The translations under genes were made by a program, and so were the position numbers. The notes under the pieces are model-generated. The model searched no databases, was not told the origin of the DNA, and saw only the letters and a program-made list of their open reading frames with translations. Positions 1-8,446 of a DNA stretch of 64,000 nt are shown piece by piece. The stretch is from Marinifilum fragile JCM 15579 (GTDB lineage: Bacteria > Bacteroidota > Bacteroidia > Bacteroidales > Marinifilaceae). The stretch is from assembly GCF_001310955.1 (NCBI RefSeq), contig NZ_BAZX01000005.1, positions 124,001 through 188,000 of the forward strand. Direction: 5' to 3'. Position 1 is the first letter of the stretch. Every line of letters begins with the position of its first letter.

Positions 1-1
1 G

Positions 2-787
2 TTGTGGACTATGGCTTTGGAATATGCACCGAAACTTCTGTTGGCTGTTATTACCCTTATAATCGGTCTTTGGATTATTAAGGTAATTACCAAAGGGATT
101 GGAAAAATAATGGATAAGAATGAATTGGATCCTACTTTAAAGCCATTCATTGTTAGTATTCTATCTATTATGCTGAAGATTATGCTTTTCATTGCTGTTG
201 TAGGCATGATTGGTGTGCAAATGACTTCATTTATAGCAATATTGGGTGCTGCGGGTTTGGCAATTGGTATGGCTTTGTCTGGAACTTTGCAGAACTTTGC
301 TGGTGGAGTAATAATTCTAATTTTCAAACCATTTAAGGTTGGCGATTTGTTAGAGGCTCAAGGTTACCTTGGAGTAGTTAAGGAAATTCAGCTATTCAAT
401 ACCATTCTACTTTCGCCTGATAACAAGACCATTATTATTCCTAATGGTGGTTTATCTACTGGATCAATGATAAATTATTCAACTCAACCTAATCGAAGAG
501 TTGATATGAAATTTGGAATTGGTTATTCTGATGATATAGATAAAGCAAAAGGAATTTTGGAAGGATTATTGGCAAATCATCCAAAGGTGCTAAAAGATCC
601 TGCTCATTTTATTGCAGTATCAGAATTGGCTGATAGTTCGGTGAACTTTGCAGTTCGTGCTTGGGTTAATGCAGCTGATTACTGGGAAGTATTCTTTTAC
701 ATGCAAGAAACAGTGAAAAAGGAATTTGATAAGAACGATGTTGGAATTCCGTTCCCACAAAGAGATATTCATGTTTATAATCATTAA
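2..787 (+). CDS. Small-conductance mechanosensitive channel, MscS family (5' end probably cut)
   Basis: MscS-type channels sit in the inner membrane and release solutes on hypo-osmotic shock. The 261 residues show hydrophobic segments near residues 10-30 and 50-70, then the glycine/alanine-rich pore helix around residues 75-105 (AAGLAIGMALSGTLQNFAGG), followed by the beta domain motif FKPFKVGDLLEAQG and a soluble alpha/beta C-terminus ending in FPQRDIHV, typical of the family. The frame is open from base 2 (TTG) with an ATG at 11; close relatives usually have some residues more at the N-terminus, so the true start probably lies before the window. Family assignment is firm; which osmolyte or gating threshold cannot be told. 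Confidence 0.93.
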   Translation: MWTMALEYAPKLLLAVITLIIGLWIIKVITKGIGKIMDKNELDPTLKPFIVSILSIMLKIMLFIAVVGMIGVQMTSFIAILGAAGLAIGMALSGTLQNFAGGVIILIFKPFKVGDLLEAQGYLGVVKEIQLFNTILLSPDNKTIIIPNGGLSTGSMINYSTQPNRRVDMKFGIGYSDDIDKAKGILEGLLANHPKVLKDPAHFIAVSELADSSVNFAVRAWVNAADYWEVFFYMQETVKKEFDKNDVGIPFPQRDIHVYNH

Positions 788-808
788 TAATTTGGGGTTA
801 AAATCAGG

Positions 809-831
809 AGGAGGCGAGAGCTCCTTTTTTT
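809..831 (+). terminator. Probable intrinsic terminator after mscS
   Basis: A five-pair stem AGGAG/CTCCT with a seven-base loop is followed directly by a run of T. It lies about 20 bases after the mscS stop codon. Confidence 0.55.
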
Positions 832-1014
832 ATAAAATTTTATAGGAAGTATAATAAATCATAAACTATTGCTAGTTTTGATTTATCAATTTAAATAAGA
901 AGTATGAAACGTCCATGAGTAAATAATTATTATCTCTATTGTGTTGGTACATGTGGGTATGATTATTTAGGAATGGGAAGTTCCATCTGACAATTGAAAT
1001 AATAGTATAAATAA

Positions 1015-3210
1015 ATGAAAAGATTATCCAGAAAAAAGATCATATTATTGTCAATTCTGACAATAATAGTGTTGTTATTCTTTTTCCTATCAACAATAGT
1101 AAAAAACTACCTTGTTAATCATTCGGAAGAGCTTATCGGCAGAAAACTTGAAATTTCAGAATTGCACTTTAATTACGCAAAAGTATCAGTTCGGGTAAAT
1201 GGTTTTCGCTTGTATGAAAGCAATAATACAGATCAGTTTGTGTCATTTAATGAGTTGTATGTTAATGTCTCCCCATGGAAGTTGATTTCCGGAGAATATT
1301 CGGTATCACAAATTTATTTGGATGGATTAAATATATCTGTTATTCAGGATAGTGTTGGATTTAACTTTGATGATTTATTGGTGAGCGAAGAGGAAACAAC
1401 TGACAGCGTTCAGATGAATCAAGAGAGTAAAACCACTAAATTTTCTATTTATGATATTGAGATAAAAAATGGCTACATCGGATACTTTGATAAGCAGAAA
1501 GATAATTTGCTTGATTTAAAAAATATTAATCTGAACCTGCCATTGATTGCTTGGGACAATCAAAAATCGGAGATGGGAGTAGATTTTTCCATTGGAGGAG
1601 AGGGGAATGTTGGTATCAATGCAAATGTAGATCATACCAAGAAAAGATATATGATTGATTTAAAGGTTAATGATATTAATATTCAACCTTTCATGGCTTA
1701 TGCCAAGGATTATATGAAGATTTCGAGTATGGAAGGGAAAATAAATACATCTCTAAAAATAAATGGAAGTATGACGGATTTTATGGATGTATTTGTTAAA
1801 GGAAATACCAGTTTGCAGAATTTCTCATTAAATGATTTGGAAGGAAATCGCTTTCTTGCAGCAAAATCTACAAGTGTAAATCTAGATTCCTTAAATATTG
1901 GTACATCTCATTACCAAATAGGGAAGGTTGTCATAAATGATCCTGAAATATATGCTACTTTGTTTAAAGAGAATACTAATATTGAAAGGGTTTTTGAACC
2001 TATAATGGCCGTTGATACTAATGAATTATCAGAAGTTAAGCAGGATTCGCTAAAACAGGATCAATCGTTGTTTTATGCTGTTGATAGTGTAATTGTTAAA
2101 GGTGGTTTGTTACAATTTTCCGATAAAACTTTAAATCGTGATTTTGTTTATGATATTAAAGATATTGCACTGAATATTGGTAAAATAACAGAAACAGCAA
2201 ATAATGTACCTTTGGATTACTCAATGCACTTAAATGGAGAAGGAGAGTTGAAGGGAAACTTAAATTTCAATTTGCAGGAAGTTTACGATTTTAATTTGAA
2301 AACTAAAGTTACCGGATTGGAATTAATGAGTTTCTCACCATACACAGAGTTTTATATTGCAAGACCGATAACTCAAGGTAACTTAAACTACGATTGTAAG
2401 ATCGATATTAGTCCTAATCATTTGGACAATCAAAACAATATTAAAATTTCAGAGTTTGACTTTGGGAATAAAACAAAGGATCCAAATACCATAAAGGCTC
2501 CAGTTAGATTGGCTTTGTACCTGCTAAAAGATCAAAATGATATCATCCAATTTGATTTGCCAGTATCGGGTAACCCAAATGAGCCAGATTTTAAGCTGGG
2601 CAAGATTATCTGGAAAACATTAATGAATTTCTTGGTAAAGACTGCAGCTAAACCATTTGGTATTCTTGGAAACATCACTGGTACAAACCCAGAAAATATT
2701 GAAATAATTCAATTAAATTATTCGAGTGTTTCGCTAGGCAATAAAGAAAAATCAACTTTAAAGGATATTTCAGAAATTTTACAGAAGAAGAATGAATTGG
2801 TCTTCTCCTTTACTCAAGAAACAGATATAAACCAAGAAAGAAATTATTTGGTTCTTGAAGATTGTGTGAGTGATTATTTCAAATATAAGTCTGAAGAAGT
2901 TCCAAATCTGAAAAGTAAGAAATTAGAAAATTGGGCGAATCAATCTCTGGAGTTTAGAAGTTATTTGGTTAAGGATAGTGCTGAAATTTCAAAAACCTTG
3001 GAAGAACTTTGTATTGAAAAGGTTGGAAATGTAAAAGCTAATCAAATGCTTGATTCGTTGATTGATACGAGAAATAAAGAAATAACGAGTTACCTATTGG
3101 ATAGTTTGAATGTCTCACAGGATAATTTTATTGTGAAAACAGCGGATTTAAGAAATCTTTCGGATCAGCAAAAAAAGCCAAAATTCAGAGTAGAGGTATC
3201 TATTAAGTAG
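1015..3210 (+). CDS. DUF748 / AsmA-like envelope protein
   Basis: A 731-residue protein with one N-terminal membrane anchor (about residues 10-28) followed by a long, beta-rich periplasmic region with repeated I-x-I-x-N-G and hydrophobic alternation as in AsmA-like and DUF748 proteins. The part around residues 480-550 (APVRLALYLLKDQNDIIQFD, then PVSGNPNEPDFKLG) is the DUF748 hallmark. Such proteins are thought to bridge the envelope and move lipids or help outer-membrane assembly; the role here is inference. It stands alone, about 225 bases after mscS, and no enzyme motif is visible. The ATG at 1015 is directly followed by a basic stretch and the anchor, which supports this start. Confidence 0.8.
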   Translation: MKRLSRKKIILLSILTIIVLLFFFLSTIVKNYLVNHSEELIGRKLEISELHFNYAKVSVRVNGFRLYESNNTDQFVSFNELYVNVSPWKLISGEYSVSQIYLDGLNISVIQDSVGFNFDDLLVSEEETTDSVQMNQESKTTKFSIYDIEIKNGYIGYFDKQKDNLLDLKNINLNLPLIAWDNQKSEMGVDFSIGGEGNVGINANVDHTKKRYMIDLKVNDINIQPFMAYAKDYMKISSMEGKINTSLKINGSMTDFMDVFVKGNTSLQNFSLNDLEGNRFLAAKSTSVNLDSLNIGTSHYQIGKVVINDPEIYATLFKENTNIERVFEPIMAVDTNELSEVKQDSLKQDQSLFYAVDSVIVKGGLLQFSDKTLNRDFVYDIKDIALNIGKITETANNVPLDYSMHLNGEGELKGNLNFNLQEVYDFNLKTKVTGLELMSFSPYTEFYIARPITQGNLNYDCKIDISPNHLDNQNNIKISEFDFGNKTKDPNTIKAPVRLALYLLKDQNDIIQFDLPVSGNPNEPDFKLGKIIWKTLMNFLVKTAAKPFGILGNITGTNPENIEIIQLNYSSVSLGNKEKSTLKDISEILQKKNELVFSFTQETDINQERNYLVLEDCVSDYFKYKSEEVPNLKSKKLENWANQSLEFRSYLVKDSAEISKTLEELCIEKVGNVKANQMLDSLIDTRNKEITSYLLDSLNVSQDNFIVKTADLRNLSDQQKKPKFRVEVSIK

Positions 3211-3265
3211 TTAGTATATATCTTGGAATACCAGTATGCATTTTAAGACTATACTCTTGCAAGAT

Positions 3266-3299
3266 ATCTTGTAAAACTATGTATTTTTTTATATGTTTG
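3266..3299 (+). promoter_or_regulatory. padR promoter with PadR-like operator in the spacer
   Basis: TTG at 3269-3271 and TATGTTTG at 3292-3299 fit the Bacteroidota -33/-7 consensus with a 20-base spacer. The spacer contains ACTATGTATTTT, nearly the same core as in the promoters at 5332 and 10055 (ACTAAGTATTTT). The -7 box ends only 7 bases before the padR ATG, so the transcript may be leaderless or nearly so. Autorepression through this site is inferred from PadR-family habits. Confidence 0.6.
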
Positions 3300-3306
3300 T
3301 TACACC

Positions 3307-3660
3307 ATGAATCACGAAATCAACGAATACTTTATAACAAAATGGAAGTCTCAATTTAAAAAGGGACTGTTGGAATACATTATTCTCCTATTGTTAAGGT
3401 CGAAACCATGTTATGGTTACGAATTAATTAGTGAAATGAATCAATTTACTTCCCTAGAAATTGCAGAGGGTACAATTTACCCACTTTTAAACCGACTCAA
3501 AAAAGAGAAGTTGGTTACTTCGGAATGGGCGGAAATGGATACTGGTATTCCAAGAAAATACTACAAACTTACCAATGAAGGTGCTTCGCATTTGGAAGTA
3601 ATGAGAGAGTATGTTGATTCCTTAAATCTATCTATTACAAGGATAAAGGAGAACGCGTAA
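3307..3660 (+). CDS. PadR family transcriptional repressor
   Basis: A 117-residue winged-helix protein of usual PadR length. It carries the family motifs GLLEYIILLLLRSKPCYGYEL, the recognition-helix region IAEGTIYPLLNRLKKEKLV and the wing ending in RKYYKLTNEG, followed by a short C-terminal helix for dimerisation. PadR proteins bind ATGT/ACAT-type inverted repeats and usually repress their own gene and one or a few neighbours. It lies directly upstream of glycerol kinase glpK1 (9 bases apart, likely one operon), and its promoter core recurs before glpT and glpD, so I infer control of the whole glycerol locus. The effector is unknown; glycerol, G3P or a phosphodiester product are candidates. 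The only usable start is ATG 3307. Confidence 0.9.
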   Translation: MNHEINEYFITKWKSQFKKGLLEYIILLLLRSKPCYGYELISEMNQFTSLEIAEGTIYPLLNRLKKEKLVTSEWAEMDTGIPRKYYKLTNEGASHLEVMREYVDSLNLSITRIKENA

Positions 3661-3669
3661 AACTGTTAA

Positions 3670-5187
3670 ATGCAATTAATTACCAGAGGAATGAGAGATT
3701 ATATTTTATCCTTAGATCAGGGAACGTCAATTTCAAAAGCAATTTTATTTAATAAAAAAGGCGAAATTGTTGCGCAAGTTCAGAAGGAATATGAGCAATA
3801 TTATCCTAAGCCAGGATGGATTGAGCAAGATGCCAAGGAAATTTGGTATTCGCAAGCATCAGTTGCAGAGGAGGTATTGTCAAAAACTGGACTAACAGGA
3901 AAAGATATTGCAGGGATTGGAATTACCAATCAAAGAGAAACAACAATTATTTGGGATAGAGAAACTGGTGAACCAATTAATAATGCAATAGTTTGGCAGG
4001 ATAGAAGAACATCACACCTTTGTGATAAATTAAAAGAGAAGGGATATTCACAAAAGATCAAAGATAAGACAGGACTAATTTTAGATGCTTTCTTTTCTGC
4101 TACCAAAATACAGTGGTTGCTAAATAACATTGAAGGAGCCAGAGAAAAGGCAGAAAATGGAAAACTCGCCTTTGGAACTGTGGATAGCTGGTTAATTTGG
4201 AAATTAACAAAAGGAGAACTTCATATTACCGATGTATCGAATGCTAGTCGTACAATGCTTTATAATATCCATGATTTGTGTTGGGATAAGGAGTTATTGG
4301 AGCTGCTTGATATTCCAGAATCGCTTCTTCCCAAAGTGTGTTCATCTAGTGAGGTTTACGGGCATACTCGAAGATCAATGTTTGGTGAGGAGATTCCTAT
4401 TTCTGGAATTTGCGGTGATCAGCAGGCAGCACTTTTTGGACAAGCTTGTTTTGAGAAGGGAATGGTGAAGAATACCTACAATACAGGTTGTTTTATGTTG
4501 ATGAATACCGGCAATGAGCCTGTAGAATCAAAAAATGATTTGATTACGACAATAGCTTGGGGAATTGGAGATAAACCTACTTATGCTTTGGAAGGAAGTG
4601 TTTTTATTGGCGGTGCTGTTGTGCAATGGTTGCGTGATAGCTTAAACCTAATACATTCCATTGAGGAGATTGAATTACTTGCATTAACCGAAGAAGATAA
4701 TGGAGGTGTTTATATTGTTCCTGCTTTTACAGGATTAGGTGCACCTTATTGGGATCAATATGCCCGAGGAACATTTTGGGGATTAAACATGGGAACTAGT
4801 ATTGGTCATATTGCTCGTGCTTCCTTAGAATGTATTGCTCATCGTTCATCAGATGTTTTGAAAACAATGGAAGCGGATTCAGGCATAAAAGTGGAGCAAT
4901 TAAGAGGTGGTGGATTAATGGCAAATGATACCTTGCTTCAATATCAAGCTGATTTTTTAGGTTTGCCAATTGTAAGACCAGAAATTAAAGAAATTACAGC
5001 AGTTGGAGCAGCTTATTTGGCTGGTTTAGGTGTGGGATTTTGGAATAGTGTAGAAGAGATTCAAGATTATTGGAAGCTGGACAAAGAGTTTGAGGTGAAG
5101 ATGGATGAAGAAATAGTGAAGCATCATAAAAAATATTGGGAGAAGGCTGTTAGTAGATCTCAAAATTGGATAGATGCAGATGAATAA
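3670..5187 (+). CDS. glpK: Glycerol kinase paralogue 1, divergent (GlpK-like, FGGY family)
   Basis: An FGGY-family kinase of full length (505 residues from ATG 3670; 498 from the in-frame ATG 3691, which matches other GlpK N-termini better). Glycerol kinases make sn-glycerol-3-phosphate from glycerol and ATP. NQRETT, VWQDRR and GDQQAALFG, which hold the glycerol-contact and catalytic residues, are present. Compared with glpK2 in the same window it differs at several key places: DQGTSISKA instead of [15 protein letters not shown] instead of YFSGTK, and RGGGLM instead of RVDGGA, one residue shorter and without the aspartate of the VDGG adenosine-binding motif. The gene may therefore be weak, altered in specificity or regulatory. 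It follows padR by 9 bases. Confidence 0.85.
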   Translation: MQLITRGMRDYILSLDQGTSISKAILFNKKGEIVAQVQKEYEQYYPKPGWIEQDAKEIWYSQASVAEEVLSKTGLTGKDIAGIGITNQRETTIIWDRETGEPINNAIVWQDRRTSHLCDKLKEKGYSQKIKDKTGLILDAFFSATKIQWLLNNIEGAREKAENGKLAFGTVDSWLIWKLTKGELHITDVSNASRTMLYNIHDLCWDKELLELLDIPESLLPKVCSSSEVYGHTRRSMFGEEIPISGICGDQQAALFGQACFEKGMVKNTYNTGCFMLMNTGNEPVESKNDLITTIAWGIGDKPTYALEGSVFIGGAVVQWLRDSLNLIHSIEEIELLALTEEDNGGVYIVPAFTGLGAPYWDQYARGTFWGLNMGTSIGHIARASLECIAHRSSDVLKTMEADSGIKVEQLRGGGLMANDTLLQYQADFLGLPIVRPEIKEITAVGAAYLAGLGVGFWNSVEEIQDYWKLDKEFEVKMDEEIVKHHKKYWEKAVSRSQNWIDADE

Positions 5188-5201
5188 AAGTACTAATAAA
5201 T

Positions 5202-5241
5202 AAAAAAGGGGTTATTTCAAATTTGAAATAACCCCTTTTTT
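5202..5241 (+). terminator. Strong intrinsic terminator after glpK1
   Basis: A 40-base perfect palindrome, A6-GGGG-TTATTTCAAA mirrored by its complement and ending in T6, starts 15 bases after the glpK1 stop. It works in either direction on paper and closes the padR-glpK1 unit. Confidence 0.85.
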
Positions 5242-5331
5242 ATTTTCAGTAATCTATATATAAGCACTATAAGTGTTTTGATAAAGAGAGTTTTTTGGAA
5301 TAATTATAAATAATATCTTTTTTAACTATGC

Positions 5332-5365
5332 ACCTTGTATTACTAAGTATTTTATTTAGCTTTGT
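5332..5365 (+). promoter_or_regulatory. glpT promoter/operator block A
   Basis: CTTG at 5334-5337 and TAGCTTTG at 5357-5364 fit the Bacteroidota promoter consensus with a 19-base spacer. All 34 bases match the block at 10055-10088 with only two differences, and the spacer core ACTAAGTATTTT nearly matches the padR promoter. This leaves a leader of about 330 bases before glpT. Confidence 0.65.
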
Positions 5366-5448
5366 CGCGTTCACTTAACGTTAAATTAACATACGAGTGA
5401 TGTTGACTTAACACATAGAATTGAGATGGACATTTTTTTTATCCCACA

Positions 5449-5474
5449 TACATAGTTAAACAATGTGCTATGTA
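5449..5474 (+). promoter_or_regulatory. Inverted-repeat operator B in the glpT leader
   Basis: TACATAG and CTATGTA stand 12 bases apart as an inverted repeat. The same element at the same distance (84 bases) from block A occurs at 10172-10197. ACAT/ATGT half-sites are what PadR-type regulators usually bind; binding here is inferred. Confidence 0.5.
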
Positions 5475-5499
5475 TTAGGATTTATTATTCAATACCACT

Positions 5500-5643
5500 A
5501 TTAGAGATATCAAATTTGATGAACAATTAGGGAGTCGTTTATATACTTTTTTCTGAGATAATTGATTCAAATAGAAGTGTATTAATGAAACAGAATAATG
5601 TTGTTTATGGAGTATTTGGGATTTTTGGAAGTGCGAGTTGTAA
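5500..5643 (+). pseudogene. Decayed copy of the 48-codon ORF found before glpD
   Basis: Aligned with the small ORF at 10223-10369 the frame is kept from end to end: ATT replaces the start codon, IRDIKFD parallels MEEVRFD, GSRLYTFF parallels GDRLYSFF, and SIWDFWKCEL before TAA parallels SIWEYWEKEL before TAG. Four in-frame stops (TGA 5554, another TGA 6 bases on, a TAG and a TAA) interrupt it. It is one codon shorter than its twin. It is therefore a dead copy, part of a duplicated promoter region, in the glpT leader. Confidence 0.55.
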
Positions 5644-5704
5644 ATAATGCTCATGTGAAAATTAATAATATTCAAAATTACAATAACCATTAATTTATTT
5701 TAAA

Positions 5705-7042
5705 ATGATTGGATTTTTAAAGCCAGCTGCTCATAAAGAGTTGTTGCCTGAGAACAAAATTGACCCGGTTTACAAACGATTGCGTCTGCAAGTGTTTGTT
5801 GGGATTTTCTTGGGATATGCAGGTTATTACCTTGTGAGAAAGGTATTCTCATTGGCAATGCCAGATTTAGTGAATTTAGGATATTCTAAAACAGAGTTAG
5901 GATTCGCATTATCAGGAGTATCTATTGCATATGGATTGAGTAAGTTCATAATGGGAAATGTTTCGGACAGAAGTAATGCTCGTCGTTTCTTAACTCTTGG
6001 GTTGGTATTGTCAGCAATTACAATGATTGCTATGGGGATACTACCAGTTGCAACATCATCAATTGCCATCATGTTTGTTCTGTTGTTGTTGAACGGATGG
6101 TTTCAGGGAATGGGATGGCCTCCTTGTGGTCGTGTTATGGTGCACTGGTTTTCTATTCGTGAACGCGGAACTAAGATGTCGATTTGGAATGTAGCTCATA
6201 ATGTTGGAGGAGGAATTATAGGACCTTTGGCAATTTTAGGTGTGGCAATTTTTGTTGATTGGCAGGCCAAACTATACTTTCCTGGTATAGTAGCATTATT
6301 TGTTGCATTTATTGCTTGGTTATTAATAAGAGATACACCTCAATCATGTGGTTTACCAAACATTGAAAAATATAAAAATGATTATCCCGATTCATACTCA
6401 GAGAAGTTTGAAGAAGAAATGTCTGCAAAGCAAATTTTTCTAGAGTATATCATTAAGAACCGACTTTTGTGGATGATTGCTATAGCGAATGCTTTTGTTT
6501 ATTTGGTGCGCTACGGGGTGTTAGATTGGGCTCCATTATATCTGGAAGAGGCTAAAGGTTTTTCAATTGAAGAAACAGGTTGGGCATATTTTGCTTACGA
6601 ATGGGCTGGAATACCAGGGACTCTTTTGTGTGGATATTTAAGTGATAGTGTATTTAAAGGAAAACGTGCTCCAGTAAGTATTATTTATATGGTATTTGTT
6701 ACCATTTCAGTTTTCATGTACTGGACAAGTGACTCTATAGTAGCAAATTCAATCGCATTGGTTTGTATTGGTTTCTTAATCTATGGTCCAGTTATGCTTA
6801 TTGGTGTTCATGCTCTTGATTTGGTTCCTAAAAAAGCTGCAGGCACCGCTGCTGGTTTAACTGGATTGTTTGGATATATGGGCGGTGCTCTTTTTGCCAA
6901 TATTGCAATGGGTGCAGTTGTTGACAAATGGAGTTGGACAGGCGGATTTATAGTTCTTCTTGGAGCTTGTGTATTATCTATTCTTTTTATTGCCATTTCG
7001 TGGATACAAGAAATAAGAGGACACAACGGAATACATCATTAA
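5705..7042 (+). CDS. glpT: Glycerol-3-phosphate transporter, MFS family (GlpT/UhpT type)
   Basis: A 445-residue, 12-helix major facilitator protein of the organophosphate:phosphate antiporter family, which exchanges G3P (or hexose phosphate) for phosphate across the inner membrane. The family signatures are visible: [19 protein letters not shown] near residue 40, [18 protein letters not shown] in the loop between helices 2 and 3, and [14 protein letters not shown] with the arginine-containing fourth/fifth helix region. The second half ends in [11 protein letters not shown]. It heads a set with a glycerophosphodiester phosphodiesterase 57 bases downstream and a porin, so G3P is the likely substrate. 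Expression is probably governed by blocks A and B in the long leader. Confidence 0.92.
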   Translation: MIGFLKPAAHKELLPENKIDPVYKRLRLQVFVGIFLGYAGYYLVRKVFSLAMPDLVNLGYSKTELGFALSGVSIAYGLSKFIMGNVSDRSNARRFLTLGLVLSAITMIAMGILPVATSSIAIMFVLLLLNGWFQGMGWPPCGRVMVHWFSIRERGTKMSIWNVAHNVGGGIIGPLAILGVAIFVDWQAKLYFPGIVALFVAFIAWLLIRDTPQSCGLPNIEKYKNDYPDSYSEKFEEEMSAKQIFLEYIIKNRLLWMIAIANAFVYLVRYGVLDWAPLYLEEAKGFSIEETGWAYFAYEWAGIPGTLLCGYLSDSVFKGKRAPVSIIYMVFVTISVFMYWTSDSIVANSIALVCIGFLIYGPVMLIGVHALDLVPKKAAGTAAGLTGLFGYMGGALFANIAMGAVVDKWSWTGGFIVLLGACVLSILFIAISWIQEIRGHNGIHH

Positions 7043-7099
7043 AATTCGGAAGTAAAGATTTAATCACAAATAGAAATTAACCTTCAAAATTTAAATAAT

Positions 7100-8410
7100 A
7101 TGGAAAAATTTAATTTTAAGAACCTAATATTAGGTGCGATGGCCTTATGTTCTATAGGCTTAGCAGGGTGTGAAGATGATACACCAGATTACAATGAATT
7201 TAACTACTACAAAACTTATCCATTAAAGGAGCTAAGTGCTGAAGCTAAAGTCGTAAGAGATTACGTTAAGAATGATATTGTAATTGCACATAGAGGTTCA
7301 ACTTTTTGGGCTCCTGAAGAGACAGAAGCTGCTTTCCGTTGGGCAAGAAATATGGGGGCTGACTATCTTGAAATTGACTTACAAAGAACAAAAGATGGTG
7401 TATTGTTAGCTCTTCATGATGATAACTTAAGAAGAACATCAAATATTGAGAGTGTTTTCCCAGGTAAAGAAGATTATCCAGTAAGCTATTTTACTTTGGC
7501 TGAGTTGAGAAAACTTGATGCAGGCGCTTGGTTCAATGTTGCGGTACCTGAAAATGCAAGAGAATCATTTGTTGGAGAGAAAATTTCTACTCTTGAAGAA
7601 GTAATGAAAATTGCAGAAGGATACAGAATTAAAAGAGATGTGAATGGAGAGCCTGTGAAAGATATGACCAGACTTACTGAAGCTGGAGAGTGGGCAGGAT
7701 ATTATGAATTCGAAGCTGATCCACAGGACAATGGTAACCGTCCAGGTGTATATGCTGAGACTAAAGAGCCTTACCTATTCTCAGGTATGGAAGCTGATTT
7801 GGCAAAATTCTTAACTGCAGAAGGTTGGAATGTAACTGCTTCTCCTAAAACTATTCCAACAACACCAGGAAAAGTTGACGTAGCAAACACAAATGGACGA
7901 TTCATTTTACAGTCTTTTTCAAGACAATCAATTGTTAATCTTGAAAGAGAATTACCAGGAGTACCAAAATGTATGTTATTATGGGAAGATGAAAGTGCTT
8001 CATATGTAAGACCATCTAATACAATTGAGTCTTTGGCTGAATTTATCAACTTTTCAGTAGAATACAATTGTCATATTGTCGGTCCTTCAATCGAAGGTAA
8101 GCCTAATGGATACCCAGATCTTACTGAACCTTGGATGTGTGAAATGTATCACAGAGCAGGAATGCTTATTCATGCATACTCATTCGATACTGAAGATCAG
8201 TTAAGAAAATATAATGGAGATTACTTCTACGGTGGTGTTTCACGTTTCGAAGATCCAAATAGAACTGTACAAGGAAACTTTAATTACGATGTAAATTCAA
8301 ATATGTTTATCGATGGTGGATTTACTAACCTAACAGACCTTTCTATGAATTACCAGAAGCGTGAAGTAATTGGTACTGCTCAAGAGGTATTAGACGCTTT
8401 AGGATACTAA
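7100..8410 (+). CDS. glpQ: Glycerophosphodiester phosphodiesterase lipoprotein (GlpQ type)
   Basis: The enzyme hydrolyses glycerophosphodiesters such as glycerophosphocholine to G3P and an alcohol. The 436 residues start with a lipoprotein signal (LAGC, cysteine at residue 25), so the enzyme sits in the periplasm or at the cell surface. GDPD-family catalytic motifs are clear: IAHRGSTFWAPEETEAAF (residues about 53-70), YLEIDLQRTKDG and ALHDDNLRRTSN. Further on, GMLIHAYSFDTEDQLRKY is the conserved final barrel strand region. A segment of about 90 residues between the DAGAWFN motif and the later strands is longer than in E. coli GlpQ. It lies between glpT and a porin, presumably one operon supplying G3P to the transporter. 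Confidence 0.93.
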   Translation: MEKFNFKNLILGAMALCSIGLAGCEDDTPDYNEFNYYKTYPLKELSAEAKVVRDYVKNDIVIAHRGSTFWAPEETEAAFRWARNMGADYLEIDLQRTKDGVLLALHDDNLRRTSNIESVFPGKEDYPVSYFTLAELRKLDAGAWFNVAVPENARESFVGEKISTLEEVMKIAEGYRIKRDVNGEPVKDMTRLTEAGEWAGYYEFEADPQDNGNRPGVYAETKEPYLFSGMEADLAKFLTAEGWNVTASPKTIPTTPGKVDVANTNGRFILQSFSRQSIVNLERELPGVPKCMLLWEDESASYVRPSNTIESLAEFINFSVEYNCHIVGPSIEGKPNGYPDLTEPWMCEMYHRAGMLIHAYSFDTEDQLRKYNGDYFYGGVSRFEDPNRTVQGNFNYDVNSNMFIDGGFTNLTDLSMNYQKREVIGTAQEVLDALGY

Positions 8411-8446
8411 TCAATTTCTATTTACAAATTATTAAACAAAAGTAAT

